Below, piece by piece: positions 17,833 through 25,694 of a stretch of 64,000 nt of DNA (its first letter is position 1; every line of letters begins with the position of its first letter). This DNA is from Paenibacillus nuruki (GTDB taxonomy: Bacteria > Bacillota > Bacilli > Paenibacillales > Paenibacillaceae). The notes beneath the pieces were generated by a model. It did no database searches, had not been told where the DNA came from, and worked only from the letters and a program-made list of their open reading frames with translations. The stretch is taken from positions 310,001 to 374,000 of the forward strand of contig NZ_MDER01000086.1 of the NCBI RefSeq assembly GCF_001721045.1, given 5' to 3'. The position numbers and the translations under genes were made by a program.

Positions 17833-19566
17833 TTATGAACCTACTCGCAATGTAAAATCAGTGTCGATTGTATCCAAAGATTTGGTCAAAACATGAACTT
17901 TCACATTCCAGTTCCCATTCATACTCACCATACCTGATTTCTGATACACGCCGTCTTTTCCATCACTTGCAGTCAGTAAGATTTCAGTAGGTGCCATCGC
18001 CATATCCATATGATTCATGGTTAAAGTGATCTGTTCCACATCTACAGGTTTGGCTTCATTTTTATTTTTGACCGATACGATAAAGTTATTGCTACCCATC
18101 TGTGCGCTAGGTACTTCTAACTTAATCTCATATCCATCCACTTCTTGTGTCTGTACGGTCTGCTTCGGTGTGGCTCCATTACTGATCGGCCCTGCTTGTG
18201 GGGATAAATGAACCAGTGCTGCCGCTAGCATCAAGATCACAAAGCCAGTCAACACTTCCCACATCAAGTCTTTGCCCAGTTCTTCTTTTTGCTGTCGCCC
18301 TTTCACATAATTCATAGCGCCAAATGCTGCCATAACCAAGAATAACAACATTTTAGATAATAGCGTTAAGCCATAAGCGGTATTGAACAGTGCTTTGAGA
18401 CTAGGCAAATAAATAATACTTCCATAGATACCTGTTACTAATAATGCCGCTACTGATATAATCGCCCACCATGAGAATCGGCGAACAATACTCCAATATA
18501 CGACTTTGCGTTCATCTCCTGCAAACGGAGCCACAATACGCGGGATAAACACAGCCATCGCTACTAGTGCACCACTCCAGACGAGAGCAGAGACCAGGTG
18601 AATAAAATCAGCTGCGATCGCTATACCTGCATACGGTTCTGCATAAGCGTGTCCATCAAGCGACTTGGCAAGTAACTGTACAATCATCAGCACCACAGCA
18701 ACGATACCAACAGTTCGCTTCGCCGAGGAAGACAGTTTGCTATGAGCATATAACGCTAATACGATAACCATTAGTACAGCGGTAATAATCTGGATCAACC
18801 ACACCTGTCCGAAAGTCGTTTCACGGAATGTATTAGCGAATTCAGTGGTGGTCTGCATGATCGGTATATCTGCATTCCAAGCGATCCGCAAAGGCAATTG
18901 AATCAGCAATGCAATCACAGTGACTGCCATACCTATCCATAAAAATAGAGTATAACGACGTTGACGCATCCATGTTGTCGCTTCAGATGTACGTAATTTG
19001 GCAGGGAGTAAGAATAATGATAAAGCAAGTAATCCCAGTACCAAAGATTGACCGGTATATTGCAACCAGCGCATCAAAATCAATAGCGGATTCACCGATT
19101 TACTATCCGGTGTTGTAGTTGCCGCATCAGACATCTTTTTGCCAGCACCGTCTCCTACTTGAAATACAATCCCACCTTCTACGGGATGTCCATCTCCTGA
19201 GACCGCTTTCCATGAAATATTGTAAATATCGTCAGGAAGCTTCACAGGAATAGCTGCTTCTAATAGAGCCGCATTTTTACTATCAATAACAGCTTTGACT
19301 CCATCAATTTTTTTACCGGAGGAATCCATCAATATAATCTGATAATAAGCAGGTTGTATCGATTCATTGAATAACAATGTAATTTTATTAGGTGCTTTAT
19401 CTAGCACTTCATTTTGAGCTGGAGAAGATTCTTGAACATACGAATGAGCAGAAGTACTTTGTGGAAAAAATAATCCGCCACAGATACTCACTATCATCAG
19501 TAGTACTGGTAACAAAAAACGCTGCTTTCTGATTAAAAAATGAGAATAACTATAAATACGCTCCAC
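17833..19566 (-). CDS. ycnJ: CopC-CopD fusion copper transport protein (YcnJ-like)
   Basis: 577 aa. After a signal peptide (1-40) the mature protein begins with H41 of a CopC domain, which also shows the GDGHPVEGG copper-ligand loop. A CopD domain of about eight helices follows (about 160-450), and a C-terminal extracytoplasmic beta domain of the YtkA-like type (about 475-577) closes it. The family imports copper and is induced by copper limitation. The start is a GTG with a weak upstream site, so the exact N-terminus is uncertain. It is followed by ycnI. The two-component genes upstream on the same strand (134-bp gap) are candidates for its regulation. Confidence 0.9.
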   Translation of the reverse strand: MERIYSYSHFLIRKQRFLLPVLLMIVSICGGLFFPQSTSAHSYVQESSPAQNEVLDKAPNKITLLFNESIQPAYYQIILMDSSGKKIDGVKAVIDSKNAALLEAAIPVKLPDDIYNISWKAVSGDGHPVEGGIVFQVGDGAGKKMSDAATTTPDSKSVNPLLILMRWLQYTGQSLVLGLLALSLFLLPAKLRTSEATTWMRQRRYTLFLWIGMAVTVIALLIQLPLRIAWNADIPIMQTTTEFANTFRETTFGQVWLIQIITAVLMVIVLALYAHSKLSSSAKRTVGIVAVVLMIVQLLAKSLDGHAYAEPYAGIAIAADFIHLVSALVWSGALVAMAVFIPRIVAPFAGDERKVVYWSIVRRFSWWAIISVAALLVTGIYGSIIYLPSLKALFNTAYGLTLLSKMLLFLVMAAFGAMNYVKGRQQKEELGKDLMWEVLTGFVILMLAAALVHLSPQAGPISNGATPKQTVQTQEVDGYEIKLEVPSAQMGSNNFIVSVKNKNEAKPVDVEQITLTMNHMDMAMAPTEILLTASDGKDGVYQKSGMVSMNGNWNVKVHVLTKSLDTIDTDFTLRVGS

Positions 19567-19699
19567 CTACTTTATGTGAGATGCCTTCTATGAAGTCTGT
19601 TGTATGCAGTCACAATTTCTATACTATAGAAGTGTCTTCATCCTGAACATGACTATATAGGGCTATATCTATTCTAAATATGGCTTAAATTTGAAAAAA

Positions 19700-20365
19700 T
19701 TATGGACGATGGAGCTGATCAGACGCTAATCCATGCTCAATCGCATATCTTGTTAATTGTACTCGATTTTCCAATTGTAATTTGTGTAACAGATTTTTGA
19801 GATGATTTTTGACAGTTTGTTCTGAAATATTGAGTTCTGCTGCGATATCCCGATTAGTTAGCCCGGAAGATACCCAGTGTAAAATTTCTCGTTCACGCGG
19901 TGTTAGCGTATTCGCAACTGGATCGTTGTGCGCTTTGGTTGCTGGAAATTGTTGCAGAATACGCAATGCAATTTCTTGGCTAAGCCCTGCTTCATCAAGC
20001 ACCACACTACGCAAATACTCCAACCACATCGAAGGCGGTAAGCTTTTGAGAATATAACCTTGTGCGCCTTGCTTGATTGCTTCAAATAAATGGGCGGCAT
20101 CATCGGATACTGTCATCATAATAATTTTGATATACGGGAATCTTAGCTTAATGAGGCGTGTCGTTTCTAAGCCATCCATCCCTTTCATCGAGATATCCAT
20201 CAGAATCAGGTCAGGCATCCATTGTTCAGTGAACTCTAGCGCTTCTTGACCACTCATTGCCGTACCTACAATATTAAACATCGGATCTTCTGATAAAATA
20301 ACACGCGTCGCTTCGCGTGCATGAGCATGATCATCAACAATTAAGACACGTACACTATTCATCAT
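19700..20365 (-). CDS. NarL/LiaR-family response regulator
   Basis: 221 aa. The receiver domain has D11-D12, the phospho-acceptor D57 (LILMDISMKGMDG) and the Lys of YILKS. The C-terminal LuxR-type helix-turn-helix begins LTPREREILHWVSSG. The start at 20365 follows AAAGGAGG by five bases and lies inside the last codons of the kinase gene (11-bp overlap), so the pair is coupled. Targets are unknown; the adjacent copper genes are the obvious candidates. Confidence 0.92.
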   Translation of the reverse strand: MMNSVRVLIVDDHAHAREATRVILSEDPMFNIVGTAMSGQEALEFTEQWMPDLILMDISMKGMDGLETTRLIKLRFPYIKIIMMTVSDDAAHLFEAIKQGAQGYILKSLPPSMWLEYLRSVVLDEAGLSQEIALRILQQFPATKAHNDPVANTLTPREREILHWVSSGLTNRDIAAELNISEQTVKNHLKNLLHKLQLENRVQLTRYAIEHGLASDQLHRP

Positions 20366-21188
20366 GTTGACCTCCTTTGATGATAAATAAAGTTCGCTCT
20401 TGTTCACGTTGCAAAGCAAATGTCCATCCTCTCCACTGTGCACGTTCGGCTGTTATTTTCAATCCAAATCGACCGGGCAATTGCAAAGACTGTTCATGAA
20501 ATCCTTCGCCATCATCTTCAATCACAATCTGCCACCCTGTTGGATTTCCTTCGCTATGTATCCATACCTGACTTGCACGCGCATGTTTGTGAATATTTAA
20601 TAATCCTTCTCGGATACAAGCTAGTAATTCTGCTTGTTCTTCAGGCTGGATATATTGATCGTCTAGCTTCCAATCCAATTGAGTCTGTACACCTGCTAGC
20701 GGAATCATTTCCCAGACACGATAAGCCAGCGAGACTTCTTCTGTCTCTCCGCTCCGTGGCACATGTTTGAGATCAGCGATCGCCTGCCTTACATCGTGAT
20801 TGGCTTCGCTCACTGTGCGACTGATATCATTCAGCGTTTCTTGGACTTGTGGATCATCATACATTCGCTTCGCTCGATCTAACTTTACCCCTAACAAAAA
20901 TAAAGATTGCGCCACTCCATCATGAAGTTCTCCTGCTAACAATTGGCGTTCTTCTAATTTTCCTTTGACAATACGCTCTTGATCCAGCGCTGCTCGTGTA
21001 TTTTCAAGCATATCAAATAGCTGGCGTAGTAACGTCACACTAACCACATAAATAATAACTGGCGATAACCAGTTACCCACTTCCATTGAAAGATAAGGCA
21101 TTAGAAATTGATGCCGAATATATTCCCACAACCCGATCGTCACTGTTGGTAAAAATAAAATGATCCATTTGATTTTGGTATATGACAT
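20355..21188 (-). CDS. LiaS/NarX-type sensor histidine kinase
   Basis: 277 aa. Two hydrophobic helices (about 8-25 and 41-58) with almost no extracellular loop are followed by a HisKA_3 dimerisation domain with the phospho-acceptor H89 (GELHDGVAQSL) and a HATPase_c domain (NIHKHARA as N box, EDDGEGF as G1, GRFGLKITAERA as G2). The lack of an input domain suggests intramembrane sensing, as in LiaS/VraS-like kinases that respond to envelope stress or an accessory protein. It is the first gene of the two-component operon. Confidence 0.92.
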   Translation of the reverse strand: MSYTKIKWIILFLPTVTIGLWEYIRHQFLMPYLSMEVGNWLSPVIIYVVSVTLLRQLFDMLENTRAALDQERIVKGKLEERQLLAGELHDGVAQSLFLLGVKLDRAKRMYDDPQVQETLNDISRTVSEANHDVRQAIADLKHVPRSGETEEVSLAYRVWEMIPLAGVQTQLDWKLDDQYIQPEEQAELLACIREGLLNIHKHARASQVWIHSEGNPTGWQIVIEDDGEGFHEQSLQLPGRFGLKITAERAQWRGWTFALQREQERTLFIIKGGQHDE

Positions 21189-21369
21189 ATAACTCTCCTT
21201 TAATTACGTAAAAATTGCTCTTTGCGATCACTATTGTACGTGTTTGTGGAGGATTATGACATATCTCACGTATGGACATCATGTGAACATATCGAAATAA
21301 ATACTTATTTTTAAGAAAAATTGAATAATTCATTTGCAATTGACTGCGTTAATGTTTACAATAAAACTA

Positions 21370-21384
21370 TGATAATGATTATCA
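21370..21384. promoter_or_regulatory. Fur box, perfect 7-1-7
   Basis: TGATAAT-G-ATTATCA matches the Bacillus Fur minimal consensus exactly. It lies 86 bp before the 52-aa gene and overlaps a possible promoter (TTTACA at about 21355, 17-bp spacer, ATTATC). This predicts iron-repressed transcription. Confidence 0.88.
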
Positions 21385-21470
21385 TTCCTAGTCAACTGAT
21401 AATGAAGTGATAATATAAAAATTGTTTTTGAAAAATATACTATTTTGACTTTAAAGGAGCCGGAATCTCG

Positions 21471-21629
21471 ATGAACGTAATGACACAGAAAACTTCACTA
21501 CAAACAGACGATTATCTGGATCTTCTCAACCTTGCCGTGCGTATTGGCGATCTAAAATGGCAAAAAGAAATTATTCGTAAATTAGAATATATGAAACATA
21601 GCCAGACTCCTTCTAGAACTCGCGCATAG
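21471..21629 (+). CDS. Fur-controlled 52-aa small protein
   Basis: The ATG at 21471 follows AAAGGAG at 11 bases and the frame stops at TAG 21627-21629. The peptide is soluble, with a helical core (DDYLDLLNLAVRIGDLKWQ) and a basic C-terminal half (about 30-50). Size, basic character and the perfect Fur box recall the Fur-regulated basic proteins (FbpA/B/C) of Bacillus subtilis, which assist the iron-sparing response. I cannot show homology by eye, so that link is inference from context. Confidence 0.65.
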   Translation: MNVMTQKTSLQTDDYLDLLNLAVRIGDLKWQKEIIRKLEYMKHSQTPSRTRA

Positions 21630-21748
21630 TTGTTGAGAACCAAAATATATCCCTTTTACTGAGAATAAAGATCATATGGATGATCTTGTTATACTATATA
21701 TAAGGAAGATTAGAATGGTTGAATCTATGACCACGATCTGTTCCTCAA

Positions 21749-21787
21749 GGCCGATACTTCAAAGGTGAAGATATCGGTTTTTTTATG
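21749..21787 (+). terminator. Rho-independent terminator
   Basis: CCGATA-CTTC pairs with GAAG-(A)-TATCGG (21751-21777), followed by seven T. It ends the 52-aa gene transcript or a short RNA from about 21697. Confidence 0.85.
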
Positions 21788-21844
21788 TGTATAGATTTTT
21801 ATGTATATAGAAGTAATTTATCAGCATACATCTTTATAGAACAT

Positions 21845-21894
21845 CAAAAAGCCTGTAAGGACTAACTCCTCACAGGCTTTTTATTATATTCGAC
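21845..21894. terminator. Bidirectional terminator
   Basis: AAAAAGCCTGT/ACAGGCTTTTT with an inner AGG/CCT stem. It serves the glutathione peroxidase gene on the minus strand and backs up the plus-strand terminator. Confidence 0.85.
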
Positions 21895-21941
21895 TCCACT
21901 AAATGGATGACTTTATCAATACATAGGACGACGACTATATT

Positions 21942-22487
21942 CTACAACAATGCTTCGATATCTTCTTCCATATCCAACGGATCTGTTGTCGATTCAAAAC
22001 GTTTAACTACTTCTCCATTACGATCGATCAAGAATTTGGTAAAATTCCATTTGATTGAATCGCCTGGCAAATACTCTGGATGTTTCTCGTTCAGCAATTG
22101 TACCATCAATTTAGATACCGAGTGATTCATATTAAATCCTTCAAATGACTTCGCTTCTACTAAATATTTAAATAGTGGATGAGCATTTTGATCACGTACA
22201 TCTACTTTTTGGAACATTGGGAACGATACGCCATAATTTAACATACAGAATGCTTCTACTTTGTCATTACCATCAGGTTCTTGATCTGCAAATTGATTAC
22301 AAGGGAAGCCTAAGATCACCAAACCTTTTTCTTTATAACGATCATACAGCTTTTGTAAATCTTCATATTGGAAAGTGAAACCACATTGACTTGCTGTATT
22401 CACGACTAAAATTACCTGATCTTTATATTGTTCCAGTGAAACGTCTCTACCACTCATAGCTTTTGCAGAAAATTGATAAACACTCAT
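21942..22487 (-). CDS. bsaA: Glutathione peroxidase-like thiol peroxidase
   Basis: 181 aa from the ATG at 22487, which follows AAGGGAG. The family signature is intact: NTASQCGFT with catalytic C35 (cysteine rather than selenocysteine), GFPCNQF with Q65, and KWNFTKFLI supplying the Trp and Asn of the active site. C63 in GFPCNQF and a cysteine further on (AFCMLNYG) allow a thioredoxin-linked resolving mechanism, as is common for bacterial homologues. It is cytoplasmic and monocistronic, reducing hydroperoxides. The symbol is given by similarity to the Bacillus gene. Confidence 0.93.
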   Translation of the reverse strand: MSVYQFSAKAMSGRDVSLEQYKDQVILVVNTASQCGFTFQYEDLQKLYDRYKEKGLVILGFPCNQFADQEPDGNDKVEAFCMLNYGVSFPMFQKVDVRDQNAHPLFKYLVEAKSFEGFNMNHSVSKLMVQLLNEKHPEYLPGDSIKWNFTKFLIDRNGEVVKRFESTTDPLDMEEDIEALL

Positions 22488-22613
22488 GTTGGCTCTCCCT
22501 TTGTGTTGGACACATGTAATAAGTCTTACTACTATATAATTATAACCAATATTTTGTCGAATAAACACACATTTATATAAAATTTAAAAATTTTTTTAGT
22601 TCTTTAAGCCTAG

Positions 22614-22662
22614 ACAAGCAAAAAAACCAGCCATAGTCATCACTAGGCTGGTTTTTTTGCTT
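22614..22662. terminator. Terminator of the FNT-family gene
   Basis: AAAAAACCAGCC/GGCTGGTTTTTTT hairpin with T-runs on both strands, 27 bp beyond the stop of the minus-strand channel gene. Confidence 0.88.
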
Positions 22663-22688
22663 ATTTTTTATGAGATACATTGATCTTT

Positions 22689-23480
22689 TTACGCTTCATG
22701 TTCTTCATCCATAAACGGTTTGTTGACATAGTAGTACATGGTAGACATAAAGACTGCTCCACCGATCAGATTCCCAAGCGTAACAGGAATAAGATTATGA
22801 ATAACACCCGCAAAATTAATATTCGCTGGATGATCGACCACTAACGCAATCGCAAAAGTACACATATTAGCAATACTATGTTCATATCCAGAAATAAAGA
22901 AACAGAATACAAATAACATCATCGCAAACAGTTTGGCGCCGTCGCCTTTCAAGCCCATCGGAATAAAGAAGGCGAGACAGACGAGCCAGTTACACAATAT
23001 CGCACGGAAAAACAATTGCATCGTAGGCGCTTCCATTTTATGCTGAACGACATTTAACAGAAAAGCATTTACCGAATGATCTGCATATAAGCCGGTTAAG
23101 AAAATCAGTAGCGCAAATGCACACGCCCCCAGTATATTGCCGAAGTAACTGGTAATCCACATTCGTATCACATCTAACCACCTCAGCTTGCGCCGTATCG
23201 CAGCATAGGAGTAATAGAATGTATCTCCTGTAAATAGATCTCCACCGCCGTAAGAGATCAATATGATCGCCGCTCCGAACGTTAACGCAGCCATTGGATA
23301 CGCCATCGGGGATTCTACTGCATAAAAGAAGTTCCCTGTTTTAAAAGCAACAATAACGCCAAACCCGATAAACATACTGGCAAGCATCGAACGCGATAAA
23401 TAACGAAGCTTGCTTTGTTTGTAGATCCGATTTTTTTCGAGTGCTAGTTTTTCGACCTGTCGTAGCGATTGTACTTCCAT
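22689..23480 (-). CDS. Formate/nitrite transporter family channel
   Basis: 263 aa with six hydrophobic helices. The FNT hallmarks are visible: the GGGDLFTGDTFYY motif in the position of the family's AGSELFTGN loop, and the SYFGNILGACAFA helix. FNT proteins form pentameric pores for formate, nitrite, hydrosulfide or other small monovalent anions. The substrate cannot be read from the sequence. The start follows GAGGACGGTG. It is monocistronic, with a terminator just downstream. Confidence 0.9.
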   Translation of the reverse strand: MEVQSLRQVEKLALEKNRIYKQSKLRYLSRSMLASMFIGFGVIVAFKTGNFFYAVESPMAYPMAALTFGAAIILISYGGGDLFTGDTFYYSYAAIRRKLRWLDVIRMWITSYFGNILGACAFALLIFLTGLYADHSVNAFLLNVVQHKMEAPTMQLFFRAILCNWLVCLAFFIPMGLKGDGAKLFAMMLFVFCFFISGYEHSIANMCTFAIALVVDHPANINFAGVIHNLIPVTLGNLIGGAVFMSTMYYYVNKPFMDEEHEA

Positions 23481-24092
23481 ACATTCACCGTCCTCGTTAT
23501 TAAGATGTGTTCGATGTGCTGTTGATCATAGACATTATAATCTTCTTTACACCGTTGTTCGGATATTGAATATGTATTCTACTAACGAGATTGTCCCTTT
23601 TCCGATGTGCTTTTAAGTATAGACAATCTGACGGTTACTGTATCACAGGTTGATTATTTGGAAAAGAGGTTATAATGTATATCATAGATTTATATGTAAA
23701 TTTATACTGTGTATAAAAATTTATACTAGAATAGTACTAGAAAATGACCTTTCTTATTGTGACTAGGAATATAAGTAGGACATAGTTCCTATTTATCGAC
23801 AAATTGTGACTAAAGTCGTATTTGCTATAACATTTGAAAATAATTCTACCGAAATGATAGTATAGACATTAACAGACACACATTGGACACATCATTTTTC
23901 AGTAAACAATGACCTTAGATCTAATTCAAAGGTCTTGATCATATATATAGTTTTCCCTTATGTATCAACACTTTTATTGGACTGTCGTTATAGTTTGTTC
24001 ATAAATTCGTCAAAATTTAATCCGAATTTAAGGTAATTAATGTGAAAAAGTGTTAATGTAAATTTACAATTAATAATAAGAGGTGACCGAAA
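23481..24092. other. Long AT-rich divergent intergenic region (612 bp)
   Basis: No supportable gene. It separates the FNT channel (minus) from the 100-aa gene (plus). It holds two TTGTGACTA words about 62 bp apart (about 23756 and 23806), a TAGGAA/TTCCTA inverted repeat between them, a GACCTT/AAGGTC hairpin near 23910, and TGTAAATTTA words at 23695 and 24057. The second TTGTGA word partly fits an Fnr half-site pattern (TGTGA-N6-TCGTA), too weak to call. Confidence 0.4.
24057..24068. promoter_or_regulatory. Perfect 12-bp palindrome in the leader of the 100-aa gene
   Basis: TGTAAATTTACA lies 24 bp before the ATG, directly upstream of the ribosome binding site. A close copy (TGTAAATTTATA) lies at 23695-23706. 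It may be an operator; the regulator is unknown. Confidence 0.4.
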
Positions 24093-24395
24093 ATGACAAA
24101 TACAAGTAAAGTACAACAACTTCGTGATATGCTTCCAAAAGACCAACAATCTATTACTCGGTATGTAGAGCACGCATTAGAATCTATTGATGAATTGGTT
24201 GAAAAACACCGCCAATATACTGCTTCACTTGCAATCTATGGTGACAGAATCAATGGTAACGAAGAACGCGTATACCGTGATACGATCGCTGAGATCAAAG
24301 CACAATTGGTAGAAACATTGGAAAGAACAGTAGAAGACTTCACTCACAAAGGTGACAAACACTGGCAGAACAATTATAAAGACGGAATCGTATAA
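24093..24395 (+). CDS. Hypothetical 100-aa helical protein
   Basis: A soluble, highly charged protein predicted to be almost all helix, with heptad-like spacing (HALESIDELVEKHRQY, AEIKAQLVETLERTVEDF), so it probably dimerises. The start follows AAGAGGTGA at seven bases. No cysteine, signal peptide or known motif is seen. It is monocistronic with its own terminator, and its long upstream region suggests dedicated regulation. I do not recognise the family. Confidence 0.75.
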   Translation: MTNTSKVQQLRDMLPKDQQSITRYVEHALESIDELVEKHRQYTASLAIYGDRINGNEERVYRDTIAEIKAQLVETLERTVEDFTHKGDKHWQNNYKDGIV

Positions 24396-24432
24396 GATAC
24401 GCTTTTTACGATAACTTAATTATCGCTTCATA

Positions 24433-24469
24433 TCAAAAAACCGCAGCCCGGATCGCTGCGGTTTTTTTG
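24433..24469 (+). terminator. Rho-independent terminator
   Basis: CCGCAGC/GCTGCGG stem followed by seven T, 40 bp after the 100-aa gene; A-run on the other side allows partial bidirectional use. Confidence 0.88.
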
Positions 24470-24483
24470 TGTATTCATATGGT

Positions 24484-25050
24484 TCAATAATACGGCGCCA
24501 TCATTAGATATACGATAACACCAGTAGAACTTACATATAACCAGATAGGCATTGTCCAACGTACAATCTTTTTGTGTTTGGCAATCTGCATTGTCCATCC
24601 CCACACTAGAGCAAAAAGAGAAAGTGGAACAATAATAGCAGCCAGAAAACTATGAGTAATCAGAATAAAGAAATAAATAGGACGAATAATACCTACACCA
24701 CCGAATTTAGCTGTTTCTGGTGATAAATAGTGAAACGTCAGATACGTCACTAGAAACAATAACGTCGATGAAAAAGCAGCTAAAATAAATCCACGATGGA
24801 CTTTAATATTCTTTTTCAAAATAGCAATCAATGCTGCAACTAGAAAAATAAACGTAAAACTGTTAAAAATGGCATTCATCCGTGGCAACATTGTAATATC
24901 AAAACCGACTGTCCCTTTGTAACCAATCGCTGGTGAGAAAAATAACAGCAGAATAATAACGTTAGCAATCACCGATACTGTAATAATCGTTCCGGCAAAG
25001 TTTTTATTCGTTTTTGGTGTTACCACATTAGGTTGTGTATTTTTATCCAT
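24484..25050 (-). CDS. DUF420 membrane protein (YozB/CtaM-like)
   Basis: 188 aa from the ATG at 25050 (GGGGAG seven bases upstream). Five hydrophobic helices are seen. Conserved DUF420 words are present: HRGFILAAF, YLTFHYL, RPIYFFILITHSFLA and RWTMPIWLYVSSTGVIVY, with intramembrane histidines. In Staphylococcus aureus a DUF420 protein, CtaM, is needed to mature a heme-copper terminal oxidase. A similar role in respiratory oxidase assembly is plausible here, though no oxidase genes are in the window. Confidence 0.88.
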   Translation of the reverse strand: MDKNTQPNVVTPKTNKNFAGTIITVSVIANVIILLLFFSPAIGYKGTVGFDITMLPRMNAIFNSFTFIFLVAALIAILKKNIKVHRGFILAAFSSTLLFLVTYLTFHYLSPETAKFGGVGIIRPIYFFILITHSFLAAIIVPLSLFALVWGWTMQIAKHKKIVRWTMPIWLYVSSTGVIVYLMMAPYY

Positions 25051-25159
25051 GCAAACGCTCCCCATCTTTCAAGTTCATACTCTCATTATAGTTTTATATT
25101 GGAGTTGAGGGTAAGCACTTTGGTGACAACAGTTTGAACATTTCAAAGTTGTTTGGATT

Positions 25160-25441
25160 TTAAACGTCTTTACGCCAAATATCGTGATAATCTTTATTGC
25201 GTTTGAATAGGGCTAATGCATAGGAACAAGCAGGCACAACTGTTTTCCCTTGTTCACGTGCGATATCGACAGCACGCTTCACCAGATCTTGCCCTACTTT
25301 CTGACCACGTAACTCTTCTGATACAAAAGTATGATCAATAATCATTGATTGCTCATCATAATCACTAAATCCGATTTCAGCTTTGGTTTCTCCATCTATT
25401 TGTAGAGCAAGTCCTTGTTCTGTCTCGATTACTTTTTCCAT
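25160..25441 (-). CDS. Small GNAT-fold N-acetyltransferase (YjdJ-like)
   Basis: 93 aa starting at the ATG at 25441, nine bases after AGGAG. The short form of the GCN5-related acetyltransferase fold is recognised by IDHTFVSEELRGQKVGQDLVKRAVD, where the RGQKVG turn binds acetyl-CoA, and by the PACSYALALFKRN block typical of the compact CG-type N-acetyltransferase family. The acceptor substrate is unknown. Monocistronic. Confidence 0.88.
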   Translation of the reverse strand: MEKVIETEQGLALQIDGETKAEIGFSDYDEQSMIIDHTFVSEELRGQKVGQDLVKRAVDIAREQGKTVVPACSYALALFKRNKDYHDIWRKDV

Positions 25442-25694
25442 CTGTACAATCTCCTTTTTTGCATGAATCTGCAAATGTGTTTGGATTTACTTCCTATTAT
25501 TGTTTTATCACCTTTATTGCTAGTCCAGAAACAAGTCTGCTATCAACGCCATATCGTGCATATTTTAACTAAATATTTGCAAAATATTAATTTTTTTTAA
25601 ATTTTGGTACAAAAGTTTTAATTTTCTATTAAGAATTATCAAATAGTGTCGAAATATATATCATGTTTACATTATGCACTTGGGAGGTTTGGGT

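Larger units (their letters stand above)
21630..21941. other. Intergenic region with two terminators and a possible small RNA
   Basis: A 312-bp gap. A TATACT box near 21691 and the strong terminator at 21749-21787 would frame a transcript of roughly 85 nt. Inside it a 17-codon frame (21715-21768; ATG preceded by AAGGAAGA) ends within the terminator loop. Whether this is a small RNA, a peptide or just the tail of the 52-aa transcript cannot be decided here. Confidence 0.4.
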
